A stretch of DNA of 64,000 nt from Sinomicrobium pectinilyticum (lineage in GTDB: Bacteria > Bacteroidota > Bacteroidia > Flavobacteriales > Flavobacteriaceae): the NCBI RefSeq assembly GCF_003725735.1, contig NZ_RJTM01000085.1, positions 1 to 64,000 of the forward strand, given 5' to 3'. Shown here piece by piece: positions 53,394-62,996 of the stretch. Positions within the stretch are counted from its first letter, which is position 1. Every line of letters begins with the position of its first letter. Made by a program: the position numbers and the translations under genes. The notes under the pieces are model-generated. The model was not told the DNA's origin and made no database searches. It saw nothing but the letters and a program-made list of their open reading frames with translations.

Positions 53394-53675
53394 TCAGGAT
53401 ATTTTATAGATAAGGGTTATTACAGCCGTGAAAATAGTGGCCAGTAATACGCCCTTTGCCCTGTGGTCCCGCCTTATTTTTAAAAAACCGAAGAATGCCG
53501 CCAGGTTGAGCAATGCTCCGAGTGCCAGTATACTGCCAAAATGACCTACCTGAAAGGCATCTTTTAATGTCTGCTCGATTCCCGCCTTTGAAAAGAGCAA
53601 TATATAAAGCAGGGAACCGAATATATTGGCTATGATCCCCACGGCAAAACCTATGGCTATTTCTTTTTTAATCAT
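53394..53675 (-). CDS. Small three-helix membrane protein (93 aa)
   Basis: A 93-residue hydrophobic protein with three helices (AIGFAVGIIANIFGSLLYIL, ILALGALLNLAAFFGFLKI, KGVLLATIFTAVITLIYKIS). Its start overlaps the end of surE by 8 bases, so translation is coupled. No family recognised. Position between surE and lpxB suggests a minor envelope role, but this is only context. Confidence 0.85.
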   Translation of the reverse strand: MIKKEIAIGFAVGIIANIFGSLLYILLFSKAGIEQTLKDAFQVGHFGSILALGALLNLAAFFGFLKIRRDHRAKGVLLATIFTAVITLIYKIS

Positions 53676-54444
53676 TCAGTTCCCAGGTGTTTAAGGTTTG
53701 TATGGCATGGTGGGCAGTAAGGTCAAACTGCACGGGGACTATGGAAATGTAACCGTTGGCCAATGCCCATTCGTCCGTATCTTCTCCTTTGTCCGAATTG
53801 ATGAACTTCCCGGTAAGCCAGAAATATTCCCGGCCCTGCGGGTTCGTGCGTTTATCGAATTCTTCGACCCATCTCGCATTGGCCTGGCGACATATTTTTA
53901 TGCCTTTGATCTCTTCTTTTTTCAGTTTCGGGAAATTGACGTTCAATACCACCCCTTCGGGCAGACCGTTTTTCAGGGTATTTACGGTGATGGTCTTCAC
54001 GTGTTCCTTGATAGTTTCAAAATCGGCATCCCAGGAATAATCGCACAGTGAAAAGCCTATGGCCGGGATACCTTCAATACCGGCTTCTACTGCCGCACTC
54101 ATCGTGCCGGAATAAATGACATTTACGGAGGAATTGGAACCGTGGTTGATGCCACTCACACAAATATCAGGTTTCTTTTTCAGTATTTCGTTCACCGCCA
54201 GTTTTATACAATCTACAGGGGTGCCCGAACAACTGTATTCTTCTGTGACCTGGTCGTCTATATTGATCCTGTTGTAGAAAAGGGTGGCATCTATGGTAAC
54301 TGCATGTCCCTTTCCGGATTGCCGGTTGTCGGGGGCCACAACTATAACGTCTCCTATTTCTTTCATAACCTCTATGAGTGCTCTTATGCCGGGTGCGGCT
54401 ATACCATCATCGTTGGTTACCAATATCAGGGGTCTTTTCTTCAT
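53668..54444 (-). CDS. surE: 5'/3'-nucleotidase SurE
   Basis: A 258-residue metal-dependent phosphatase. I start at the ATG before KKRPLILVTNDDG, because the active-site Asp pair (D12, D13) must be near the N-terminus; the longer frame adds 12 residues. Other motifs: VVAPDNRQSGKGHAVT, YSCSGTPVDCIKLAV and VSGINHGSNSSVNVIYSGT. It removes phosphate from nucleoside monophosphates. First gene of the row that runs to comEC. Confidence 0.96.
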   Translation of the reverse strand: MKKRPLILVTNDDGIAAPGIRALIEVMKEIGDVIVVAPDNRQSGKGHAVTIDATLFYNRINIDDQVTEEYSCSGTPVDCIKLAVNEILKKKPDICVSGINHGSNSSVNVIYSGTMSAAVEAGIEGIPAIGFSLCDYSWDADFETIKEHVKTITVNTLKNGLPEGVVLNVNFPKLKKEEIKGIKICRQANARWVEEFDKRTNPQGREYFWLTGKFINSDKGEDTDEWALANGYISIVPVQFDLTAHHAIQTLNTWELND

Positions 54445-54826
54445 TGAATTTTTGTTAAAATATGTTGCTAAAATAAGCATTTATCTTTTGGCCCATTTTA
54501 AACTTACCGTTACTTTTTTAAGGCTCTCGTTCCCGGGATTTTTTTCACTTTCGGCTTCTTCGGGAAAGTAAAACGGGAGGGAACAAAACCGCTATCCGGT
54601 CCCGGCGTTATCCGTTTAACAAAAAATTAGTATCATTGTAGCTAACTGGCATGGTTTTTTCAGTAATTTAGAGGTTCCAAAGAAATAACCGGGACGAACG
54701 CTATGGGATTTGCCGTTCATTTCTGCGAAAGGGAAACAGGTTTCCCGGGGAGGAAAAGATAATTGTGGAGAGGTCCCCTGTAAGTTCGGTTTGATTTGCG
54801 TTCCGGAATTCAAAAAAAGTTGACAG
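54445..54826. other. surE/protease intergenic region
   Basis: No gene. A short hairpin GGGAAA-cagg-TTTCCC (54731-54746) and a TATCATTG element, one base off the promoter consensus, near 54633 are the only structures I see. Both flanking genes point away. Confidence 0.45.
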
Positions 54827-56962
54827 ATGAAAAGAAATTTTGTGTATGTACTGGCGGCACTGTTAATATCGGTGGCCTCCTGTAGTTTTACGAATACGAA
54901 TAAGACATTCGATAACCCGGATAAAGATAAGCTTCTCATACAGCTTATTTCCTATGTATTGGAAAAAGGTCATTACGATCCTAAAGATATGGACGATACC
55001 TTTTCCGGAAAGGTCTTCGACCAGTATATTTCAATGCTGGATCCTTCCAAACGCTATTTCCTCAAATCTGATATTGAGGAATTTGAAGTATATCGCGACC
55101 AAATTGACGATCAGATACGCGATTCGGAAATTACCTTTTTTGACCTGGTGCAGCAGCGCCTGGTAAAGCGTATGGGAGAAGGACAGGAAATATATAAAGA
55201 GATACTCGAAAAACCTTTTGACTTTTCCGAAGATGAAGACATCAACATGGATTATGAGAACCTGCCCTTTGCTTCTTCCAAAGAGGAGCTCAGGGACAGG
55301 TGGAAGAAATATCTGAAATTTTCCACACTTTCCGGTTATGTGACTAGGCTGGAAGACGAAGAAAACAAAAAAGAAGAGGATGCCGGGTATAACATGAAGT
55401 CCGAAACAGAACTGGAGAAGGAAGCAAGGGAATCGACAAAAAAAATGCAGGATGAATTTTATGACCTGATAGACGACCTGGAGCGCAAAGACTGGTTTGT
55501 GATGTATCTCAATGCTATTGTGACGGAATTTGACCCGCATACCTATTATTTCGGCCCGGAGGAAAAAGATCGTTTCGACACCAGTATGTCCGGAAAATTC
55601 GAAGGCATCGGGGCAAGGCTGCAAAGAAAGAATGACAGGATCAAGATCGTGGAAGTGATTTCCGGAGGCCCTGCATGGAGAGGTAATAAGATAGAAGTAG
55701 GAGATGAGATAGTGCGTGTGGCACAGGGCGATGAAGAACCGGTAGATGTTATCGGTATGCGTCTTGACGATGCTGTAAAACTTATCAAGGGGCCTAAAGG
55801 TTCGGAAGTAAGACTTACACTGAAGAAAGTGGACGGTACCACAGAAGTGATCTCTATTATTCGCGATGTTGTGGAACTGGAAGAGTCGTATGCAAAATCC
55901 TCTACCGTGGAAAAGGACGGTAAGACATTTGGTATCATTAACCTGCCTAAATTCTATATTGATTTTGATAACTACGACGACCGTAATGCGGCATCGGATG
56001 TAGAAAAGGAAATAGAAAGGCTTAAAGAACAGGGAATGGAAGGACTGATCCTGGACCTCCGGGGTAATGGCGGAGGTTCTCTGAAGACTGTTGTGGATAT
56101 GGCCGGGTTCTTTATAGAGAAAGGCCCCATAGTACAGGTGAAATCTTCCGGCAAGAGAAAAGAAGTTCTCTCCGATACGGATGAGCGTGTGCAATGGGAC
56201 GGGCCATTGGTAATTCTTGTCAATGAATTATCAGCCTCGGCTTCCGAAATACTGGCAGCAGCAATGCAGGACTATAAAAGGGCGGTAATTATAGGTAGCA
56301 AACAGACATATGGAAAGGGTACGGTGCAGAATGTAGTGGACTTAAACCAGTTCCTGGGGCAGAAAAATGATTTTGGAGATGTCGGGGCGCTTAAAATTAC
56401 CACGCAGAAGTTCTATCGTATCAATGGAGGTTCCACACAGCTGGAAGGTGTAAAAAGCGATATAACCGTACCGGACAGGTATAGCTATATTGATATAGGA
56501 GAAAAAGATCAGGAAAACCCGTTGCCATGGGACAAAATAGACCCTGCCGATTACAAGACGTGGGATGGTTATGTGAACTATGAATACGCCCTCAAACAAA
56601 GTAAGGAAAGAATGAGCAAGAATGAGCAGCTCGCCCTTATTGACGATAATGCACGATGGGTGAAGAAAAAACAGGATGAAAATAGATATCCGCTGAATTA
56701 TGAAGCATACAGGAAAGCGATAAATAAAGATGAAGAAGTGGCCAAACGTTTCGATGTCCTTTCTGATTATAAAACCGATCTTACTTTCCGGTCTCTGCCT
56801 TACGAGGAAAGCTTGATAGCCAAGGATACGGTTTTACGCGATAAGCGTGAGCGCTGGCATGAAAACCTGGCCAAAGATGTATACGTAGAAGAAGCACTGC
56901 ATGTTCTCGAAGACCTGCAGGCAGGCCAGGTAAAGAAAAGAGTGGCTAATATCCGTGACTGA
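54827..56962 (+). CDS. Carboxy-terminal processing protease (Prc/Tsp, S41)
   Basis: A 711-residue periplasmic tail-specific protease. Lipoprotein signal MKRNFVYVLAALLISVASC. A helical Prc N-region (30-230) precedes a PDZ domain (about 235-330: MSGKFEGIGARLQRKND), then the S41 catalytic core with GLILDLRGNGGGSLKTVVD and the Ser-Lys dyad, S471 in SASASE and K497 in YGKGTVQ. The C-terminal DUF3340 part follows. It trims C-terminal-tagged or misfolded envelope proteins and can process peptidoglycan enzymes. Confidence 0.94.
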   Translation: MKRNFVYVLAALLISVASCSFTNTNKTFDNPDKDKLLIQLISYVLEKGHYDPKDMDDTFSGKVFDQYISMLDPSKRYFLKSDIEEFEVYRDQIDDQIRDSEITFFDLVQQRLVKRMGEGQEIYKEILEKPFDFSEDEDINMDYENLPFASSKEELRDRWKKYLKFSTLSGYVTRLEDEENKKEEDAGYNMKSETELEKEARESTKKMQDEFYDLIDDLERKDWFVMYLNAIVTEFDPHTYYFGPEEKDRFDTSMSGKFEGIGARLQRKNDRIKIVEVISGGPAWRGNKIEVGDEIVRVAQGDEEPVDVIGMRLDDAVKLIKGPKGSEVRLTLKKVDGTTEVISIIRDVVELEESYAKSSTVEKDGKTFGIINLPKFYIDFDNYDDRNAASDVEKEIERLKEQGMEGLILDLRGNGGGSLKTVVDMAGFFIEKGPIVQVKSSGKRKEVLSDTDERVQWDGPLVILVNELSASASEILAAAMQDYKRAVIIGSKQTYGKGTVQNVVDLNQFLGQKNDFGDVGALKITTQKFYRINGGSTQLEGVKSDITVPDRYSYIDIGEKDQENPLPWDKIDPADYKTWDGYVNYEYALKQSKERMSKNEQLALIDDNARWVKKKQDENRYPLNYEAYRKAINKDEEVAKRFDVLSDYKTDLTFRSLPYEESLIAKDTVLRDKRERWHENLAKDVYVEEALHVLEDLQAGQVKKRVANIRD

Positions 56963-57284
56963 TATGGAAGAAATAAACCGGATTGATAGCCGGTTAAAAT
57001 AATATAAAGCCCCGGAACTTCCGGGGTTTTTTATTATTCGACAGTTTAAATTTACCAAACTGAAGGAAGGAGTATATGCTGTTTATCTCAAATATCTTAA
57101 AGCCTGCCATCAGAATTGTTGAAAGATATTTTTTACTTTCTAGTATTGGAACAATTTTATGACGGCGGATAAAAAGGATATTATACAGAACCATACGCAG
57201 TGGTTATCTCCTGTGCCTGTCCTGTCCGGTTAGTTTTATGTAATCATTCAAATCTTCAAGCTGAACAGTCCCGAAAACTGTTTC
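56963..57284. other. Protease/rodA intergenic region
   Basis: Between convergent genes. Only the terminator at 57010-57032 is clear. The remainder is AT-rich with no supported frame. Confidence 0.5.
57010..57032 (+). terminator. Terminator after the Prc protease gene
   Basis: CCCCGG-aactt-CCGGGG stem followed by TTTTTT, about 48 bases after the stop. Confidence 0.85.
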
Positions 57285-58589
57285 CTAACGGAGTTCTGTG
57301 AGATCCTCCCATTCGTTGATCTGGTTAGCATCCAGCTTTACAAAGACAAATAGAAGGAGTGTAAAGGCCCAGAGGCCGGAGCCTCCATAACTAAAGAACG
57401 GCAGGGGGATACCCACGGTAGGGAGCAACCCTATAACCATACCGATGTTTATCATAAAGTGGAAAAAGAGAATAGCCGCCACACTATAACCGTATATACG
57501 GCTGAATTTGGATTTCTGCCGCTCTGCCAGGAACAAAAGGCGCAACAGCAGAAAGGTAAACAGGAGTATCACCGCAGTACTGCCAATAAATCCCCATTCT
57601 TCTCCCACGGTACTAAAAATGTAATCAGTATGTTGTTCCGGTACAAAACCGCCTTTGGTACGGGTGCCTTCGAGGAACCCTTTTCCGGAGAAACCGCCGG
57701 AAGATATGGCAGATTCCGACTGGTACGTATTATATCCTATTGATTTTCTGATCTCCCTCAGCTTTTCAGGGTCATGTTCGAGTTTTAGCCACAGGTTTAT
57801 CCGATCGCGATGATGTTGTTTAAAAACATTATCGAAAGTAAACCTCACGCTGGAGGTTATGACTATGGTAATGAGCAGGAGAGTAATGAACGGGAGGACG
57901 GAGACCATCTTCTTTTTTCTCTTTCTCCACAGGTAATACAGGGTGAGAAAAAGAAAAACTGCTACACACACACCTATAGCCCCGAAAACAAGCGTGGTTA
58001 CAAATAGAGTAACGAGGCCCAGACCGGAAAGGAGGTATATGGATGGAAGTCCTTCACGGTACATTACAGGCAGAAAGGCGAGAAATACCATTGCACTACC
58101 CGGGTCAGGCTGCAAAAGGATAAAAAATATAGGGAGGACAATGATGAGGAAAGCCTTTAACTGGTATTTCAGGTATTTGATATTGGTCTGGGAATCACTC
58201 AGGTATTCGGCCAATGCCAGGGCGGTCCCCGTTTTGGCAAATTCGGCCGGTTGTATGCTCATGAATCCCAGATCGTACCATGCCGTCTGCCCGGCAATGG
58301 TCTTGCCGAAGATAAAAACCCCGGCGAGTGACCCTACGGAAAGCAAATAAATAATTCCGGAGAATTTTTGGTAGAACTTGGCATCTATGGCCAGGATAAG
58401 CGTTATGAATATACTGCTAAGCCCTATAAATGTAAGTTGTTTTCCGTAATATGTGGAAAAATCGAACACAGAGGAGCCGGTACCTTCGGTAATACTGCTG
58501 GAATAAATGTTGACCCAGCCTATGAACACCAGGAGAAAGTATAAAATTACGGTCAACCAGTCTATTTTACGTATAAAGGAATTATTCAT
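57285..58589 (-). CDS. rodA: Rod-shape SEDS glycosyltransferase RodA
   Basis: A 434-residue SEDS-family peptidoglycan polymerase with ten TM helices. Conserved parts: FMSIQPAEFAKTGTALALA, QPDPGSAMVFLAFLPVMYR, and the C-terminal IGLLPTVGIPLPFFSYGGSG with the hallmark PFxSYGG. It pairs with PBP2, whose gene overlaps its start by 8 bases, to make side-wall peptidoglycan. Last gene of the mre operon. Confidence 0.97.
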   Translation of the reverse strand: MNNSFIRKIDWLTVILYFLLVFIGWVNIYSSSITEGTGSSVFDFSTYYGKQLTFIGLSSIFITLILAIDAKFYQKFSGIIYLLSVGSLAGVFIFGKTIAGQTAWYDLGFMSIQPAEFAKTGTALALAEYLSDSQTNIKYLKYQLKAFLIIVLPIFFILLQPDPGSAMVFLAFLPVMYREGLPSIYLLSGLGLVTLFVTTLVFGAIGVCVAVFLFLTLYYLWRKRKKKMVSVLPFITLLLITIVITSSVRFTFDNVFKQHHRDRINLWLKLEHDPEKLREIRKSIGYNTYQSESAISSGGFSGKGFLEGTRTKGGFVPEQHTDYIFSTVGEEWGFIGSTAVILLFTFLLLRLLFLAERQKSKFSRIYGYSVAAILFFHFMINIGMVIGLLPTVGIPLPFFSYGGSGLWAFTLLLFVFVKLDANQINEWEDLTELR

Positions 58590-60444
58590 TGATCCTAAAA
58601 GGTTTACCGCTGTATGGTTTAGCGTATTCTTCTTGCAAACTTGCTTCGAGCATGCGTTTTTCCAAATCTTTTCTTGTTACTTCTCCCTTGAGGTATTTTT
58701 CGATCATGATTGAGGCGATGGGGCCTGCGTATCTGGATCCCCAATATCCGTTTTCTACAAAGACCGCAATAGCTATTTTGGGGTTTTCCACCGGGGCAAA
58801 AGCAACAAAGATAGAATGGTCTGTCAGTTGCGTCCTTTTGCCGTCTATACGGGTGAAGTTCTCCGCCGTACCGGTTTTACCCGCTATTTCAATACCTGGT
58901 ACCTGGAAGGACCTTGCCGTACCGTTTCTGTACACTTCGGCCATTCCTTCTATGACGGGGCCAAAGTATTTTGAATCTATGGTAGCATATTTTTTCTCCG
59001 TAAAATTTTTGTCCGATATGGGTTGGTTTTCCACCTTTTTCAGGATATGAGGGGTATAATAATGACCCTTATTGGCAATAACGGCGGTAATATTGGCAAG
59101 CTGAATAGGGGTGGTGAGTATTTCTCCCTGTCCGATGGCATTGGACAGGTTGGTGGTGGAATACCACCGGTGTTTGCCATACATACGGTTATAAATGTCG
59201 GCATTCGGTATCCGGCCGGCCTTGCCGATGGGCAGGTCATACCCCAGATAATCGCCGAGACCAAAGCTGTTCATGTGTTTTTCCCACGCTGTCATTCCCT
59301 CGGCTGAGGTCGGGTATTTGTCTATTATACGACGATATACATTGGCAAAATAACCGTTACAGGAGAGTGCCACCCCACGGACAAGGTCCCTGGAACCGCC
59401 TCCGCAATGGCAGCCCATGAGCCTCCTTCCCTTGTAATAATAACCGTTTTGGCAGGTCAACCGTGTAGAAGGATCTATCACACCTTCCTGCAGCGCAGCA
59501 AGGGCATTGAGGGCCTTAAAGGGCGAACCGGGGGGGTACATGGCCAGCAGGCTGCGGTCATAAAGCGGATTGGCAATGGAGTCGTAATACAACTGTGTGT
59601 AATTTTTGGAGCGCTGCCTTCCTACGAGCAGGGAAGGATCGTAACTCGGTGCGGTTACCAGGGCGAGAATCTCCCCGGTTGCCGGATCAAGCGCAACAAT
59701 CCCCCCCCGTTTGTTGACCATCAGTTCTTCCCCGTAGGTCTGAAGGTCTATATCAATAGTTAGCTGTATGTCTTTACCCTGCTCCGGAAGGGTGTCGTAA
59801 GAGCCGTTTTTGTACGGGCCTATATCCCGGTTAAAACGGTCCTTCTGAATGTATTTTACTCCTTTTTTTCCACGAAGGACATCCTCGTAGTATTCTTCCA
59901 CACCTTGTATGCCAATGAGTTCTCCCGATTGGTAGTTGGGATTGTTTCTCAGGTCGTATTCGCTTACTTCACGGATATATCCGAAGATATTGGCCCCGTG
60001 GTCTGTCTGGTAATGGCGCAGGGAACGCTTTTGAATATAAAATCCCTCGTATTTATGCATTTTTTCCTGGAGGGCGGCATATTCTTCCTTGGAAAGCTGC
60101 GGCACAAATACCGATGGAAGTCGGGGAGAATAGACATAGGCCTTATCGTACTTCCGGGTAAAATCTTCCTTGGTAATATTCAGTAAAGAACAGAATTCAA
60201 GAGTATCCAGCGGGGTGACTTCCCTGGGGATAATCATAACGTCATATGAGGGCTGGTTTGCGACCAGTAGTTTTCCGTTACGGTCATAGATATATCCGCG
60301 CTCGGGATAATCGAAAACCTGTTTTATGGCAGTGTCATTGAGCGGACTGTCCTTATTTCCCCATATTAACTGTAAATAGGAAAGCCTTCCTATGTAGATA
60401 AGGGCAACAAAGATAATAATGGATGAAAGTAATAGTTTTCTCAT
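58582..60444 (-). CDS. mrdA: Penicillin-binding protein 2
   Basis: A 620-residue class B transpeptidase with one N-terminal TM helix. Pedestal and dimerisation region to about 230. The active-site Ser is S307 with K310 (YPPGSPFKAL), then the SxN motif (ALSCNGYF) and KTG (IAGKTGTAEN). It cross-links side-wall strands made by RodA. The central part has an unusual C-x-C cluster (MGCHCGGGS). It overlaps both mreD and rodA by a few bases. Confidence 0.97.
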   Translation of the reverse strand: MRKLLLSSIIIFVALIYIGRLSYLQLIWGNKDSPLNDTAIKQVFDYPERGYIYDRNGKLLVANQPSYDVMIIPREVTPLDTLEFCSLLNITKEDFTRKYDKAYVYSPRLPSVFVPQLSKEEYAALQEKMHKYEGFYIQKRSLRHYQTDHGANIFGYIREVSEYDLRNNPNYQSGELIGIQGVEEYYEDVLRGKKGVKYIQKDRFNRDIGPYKNGSYDTLPEQGKDIQLTIDIDLQTYGEELMVNKRGGIVALDPATGEILALVTAPSYDPSLLVGRQRSKNYTQLYYDSIANPLYDRSLLAMYPPGSPFKALNALAALQEGVIDPSTRLTCQNGYYYKGRRLMGCHCGGGSRDLVRGVALSCNGYFANVYRRIIDKYPTSAEGMTAWEKHMNSFGLGDYLGYDLPIGKAGRIPNADIYNRMYGKHRWYSTTNLSNAIGQGEILTTPIQLANITAVIANKGHYYTPHILKKVENQPISDKNFTEKKYATIDSKYFGPVIEGMAEVYRNGTARSFQVPGIEIAGKTGTAENFTRIDGKRTQLTDHSIFVAFAPVENPKIAIAVFVENGYWGSRYAGPIASIMIEKYLKGEVTRKDLEKRMLEASLQEEYAKPYSGKPFRINE

Positions 60445-60950
60445 TGATTTTTAGTCCTGAACAACGGGATGAACAAAAAACAAAGTACCAGGGTAAAGGC
60501 TCCGGATAATAACGTTTTTTTCAAGGTTGTAAGTATATGTGTAAAGCTAAAAATCTCTAAGGAAAAAAGTATGATATGATGTGTTAAAATCATAATAAAC
60601 AGGTACATGAACCGCTGTCCGAGATTGGTGTTGTTTATTTTCAGGGTTTGATACTCATAGGCACTTCCGAAAGAAAAGCGTAATACTACCGGCCGTATAT
60701 AGGCAATGCAAAGCGATGAAGCCGCATGAATCCCGCCACTGTCACTGAAAATATCGACACACAGGCCTATAAGGAACGCGAGGAACAGGAAAAGAGCCCG
60801 GTTTTCATTTTTAAGGGGATAGAGCAGAATAAATAATACGTATATATAAGGATTTATATATCCAAGGAAATGGATATGGTTGCATATGAGTACCTGTACC
60901 AGTACCAATACTATAAACCTTATGCCGTTTGCCAACGTATTGTTATTCAT
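60441..60950 (-). CDS. mreD: Rod-shape-determining protein MreD
   Basis: A 169-residue membrane protein with about five helices, starting MNNNTLANGIRFIVLVLVQV and continuing LLYPLKNENRALFLFLAFLIGLCVDIFSDS. Low sequence conservation is normal for MreD; position between mreC and mrdA with overlaps on both sides secures the call. Confidence 0.92.
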   Translation of the reverse strand: MNNNTLANGIRFIVLVLVQVLICNHIHFLGYINPYIYVLFILLYPLKNENRALFLFLAFLIGLCVDIFSDSGGIHAASSLCIAYIRPVVLRFSFGSAYEYQTLKINNTNLGQRFMYLFIMILTHHIILFSLEIFSFTHILTTLKKTLLSGAFTLVLCFLFIPLFRTKNQ

Positions 60951-61773
60951 TTACCGATTGCTCTAATTCAAGTATTTCTTCCTTATTGGTGTTTTCAATG
61001 ACATACACATGGCCCAGGTTGGTCATATCATTAAAGAGTTGCACATTGATAATATAGTAATTCTCGGAAACATCCAGTGCAAAATCCTTTATGGTCCCTA
61101 TAGGAATCCCTTTGGGAAATATGGTAGACATGCCTCCCGTGATTATCGTATCTCCCACTTTCAACGGTGCTATACGGGAAATATCAATGAGTTGAACGGT
61201 ATTTTCCGATGTCCCGTCCCATTGTAGCGTACCGAAATGGTTCGTACTTTTAAGTTGGGCATTGATACGGGTAAGCGTATTTAAAACAGATTGTACCGTT
61301 GCGTAATGACGGGAGGTGTTATTGATAATCCCCACAATACCGTCCGAAGTGATAACTCCCATATCCTGTGCAATGCCATCACCTTCACCCTGGTCTATGG
61401 TGAGGTAATTTTTAGGGGAGTGGTAACTGTTTTTTATAACGGATGCATCCCGCACGATATAGCGGGGGTTTTCCGGAAGCAATGTGGAGTCGTTCGGAAT
61501 GGAATCGGGATAGGGATGTGCCTTGTTGAACAGTAAAAGACGAAGTCGTTTGTTCTCTTCTACCAGTTGCCGGTTATACCCTTTTAGTCCGAAGTAACCC
61601 GATATGTTGCTTGCGGTCTCATAGATACCACCGGTAATCCAGTTGGCAGAATTGATGAACTTGCTTTTGTGGTAACTGTGCGACTGGATAGTCAGAAACA
61701 GGGAAAATGACAGCAAAACAAAGAAAAGAAAGAAGAACCTGTTCTTTAAAAAAAAATTAATTATGTTTTGCAT
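60943..61773 (-). CDS. mreC: Rod-shape-determining protein MreC
   Basis: A 276-residue periplasmic scaffold with one TM helix (FFFLFFVLLSFSLFLTI), a coiled coil (ETASNISGYF... QLVEENKRLRLLL), and the MreC beta-barrel domain (VRDASVIKNS... NYLTIDQGEGDGIAQDMGVI, GSMLRG-free as expected). It links MreB to the wall synthases. It begins 10 bases after mreB. Confidence 0.95.
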   Translation of the reverse strand: MQNIINFFLKNRFFFLFFVLLSFSLFLTIQSHSYHKSKFINSANWITGGIYETASNISGYFGLKGYNRQLVEENKRLRLLLFNKAHPYPDSIPNDSTLLPENPRYIVRDASVIKNSYHSPKNYLTIDQGEGDGIAQDMGVITSDGIVGIINNTSRHYATVQSVLNTLTRINAQLKSTNHFGTLQWDGTSENTVQLIDISRIAPLKVGDTIITGGMSTIFPKGIPIGTIKDFALDVSENYYIINVQLFNDMTNLGHVYVIENTNKEEILELEQSVNE

Positions 61774-61783
61774 AGCATTCTAC

Positions 61784-62812
61784 CTATCTTACCAGGATAC
61801 TTTTAAATCTTCCGATATTTTTCAGGGCTATTCCGGTACCTCTTACGACAGCACGAAGCGGGTCTTCGGCAATATATACGGGCAAATCCGTTTTCTGGGA
61901 GAGCCTTTTGTCCAGTCCTCTCAGCATAGAACCGCCTCCGGCCAGATATATTCCGGTATTATATATGTCCGCAGCAAGTTCGGGCGGGGTCTGCGATAAT
62001 GTTTCCATTACGGCATCTTCAATACGAAGAATGGACTTGTCCAGCGCCTTGGCAATTTCCCGGTAAGAAACCTGTACCTGTTTTGGCTTTCCGGTCAGAA
62101 GGTCCCGTCCCTGCACGCTCATTTCTTCCGGCGGGGTTTCCAGGTCTTCGGTAGCGGAGCCAATTTGTATCTTGATGTTCTCTGCAGTTGCTTCACCTAC
62201 ATATAGGTTGTGCTGTGTACGCATGTAGTATACAATGTCATTGGTAAATACGTCCCCCGCTATTTTTACGGATTTATCACAGACAATACCACCGAGAGCT
62301 ATTACTGCAATTTCGGTAGTACCCCCTCCTATATCCACGATCATATTCCCCTTGGGTTCCATAATGTCAATACCGATACCTATAGCGGCAGCCATAGGTT
62401 CGTGGATGAGGAAGACTTCTTTGCCGTTTACCCTTTCCGCAGATTCTTTTACCGCCCGCATTTCCACTTCGGTTATACCCGAGGGAATGCAGATAACCAT
62501 GCGTAAGGCCGGTTGAAATAATTTGCGCTTCAATGCCGGAATGTTCTTAATGAACATGTTTATCATTTTTTCCGAAGCATCGAAGTCGGCAATGACGCCG
62601 TCTTTCAGCGGGCGTATGGTTTTGATATTTTCATGGGTTTTTCCCTGCATCAGGTTGGCCTCCTGACCTACAGCTATAATTTTTCCCGATATCCGGTCTC
62701 TGGCAACTATAGAGGGGCTGTCCACAACAACTTTGTCATTATGGATAATCAGCGTATTTGCCGTACCGAGGTCCATTGCGATTTCCTCTGTTAAAAAGTC
62801 AAAAAATCCCAT
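61784..62812 (-). CDS. mreB: Actin-like cell-shape protein MreB
   Basis: A 342-residue bacterial actin: DFLTEEIAMDLGTANTLIIH (phosphate 1), LIHEPMAAAIGIGIDIMEP, MIVDIGGGTTEIAVIALGG (phosphate 2) and YLAGGGSMLRGLDKRL (adenosine). It organises side-wall growth and heads the mreB-mreC-mreD-mrdA-rodA operon. A TACATTTG promoter element lies at 62876-62883 on the minus strand. Confidence 0.98.
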   Translation of the reverse strand: MGFFDFLTEEIAMDLGTANTLIIHNDKVVVDSPSIVARDRISGKIIAVGQEANLMQGKTHENIKTIRPLKDGVIADFDASEKMINMFIKNIPALKRKLFQPALRMVICIPSGITEVEMRAVKESAERVNGKEVFLIHEPMAAAIGIGIDIMEPKGNMIVDIGGGTTEIAVIALGGIVCDKSVKIAGDVFTNDIVYYMRTQHNLYVGEATAENIKIQIGSATEDLETPPEEMSVQGRDLLTGKPKQVQVSYREIAKALDKSILRIEDAVMETLSQTPPELAADIYNTGIYLAGGGSMLRGLDKRLSQKTDLPVYIAEDPLRAVVRGTGIALKNIGRFKSILVR

Positions 62813-62875
62813 GTATTCGAATTAATTAGTCAGTTCGTTCGTTTTAAAGCGGTTATTACCAAGCAGACACCATTC

Positions 62876-62883
62876 AAATGTAA
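62876..62883 (-). promoter_or_regulatory. mre operon promoter element
   Basis: The minus strand reads TACATTTG, an exact TAnnTTTG match, about 63 bases before the mreB ATG. No good upstream TTG is seen. Confidence 0.45.
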
Positions 62884-62940
62884 CAATACTTTGGCACATT
62901 TTGTCCCCTTAGACCTTATAAAGTATTCTGCGGGACCGGA

Positions 62941-62966
62941 ATTGCCCGGAATGCATTCCGGGCAAT
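62941..62966. terminator. 26-bp perfect palindrome after purH
   Basis: ATTGCCCGGAATG is followed directly by its exact reverse complement. It lies 30 bases beyond the purH stop and 58 bases before the mre promoter element. No T-run follows on the minus strand, so it may be a factor-dependent terminator, an RNA stabiliser or a protein-binding site. Confidence 0.55.
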
Positions 62967-62996
62967 CTTCGCTTTATAACGAATAACAGGGTGTAA

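Noticed and set aside
55031-56194. 387-codon open frame opposite the Prc protease gene
   Set aside because: A shadow of the real gene; composition is Phe/His-rich and no start signal or family is visible.
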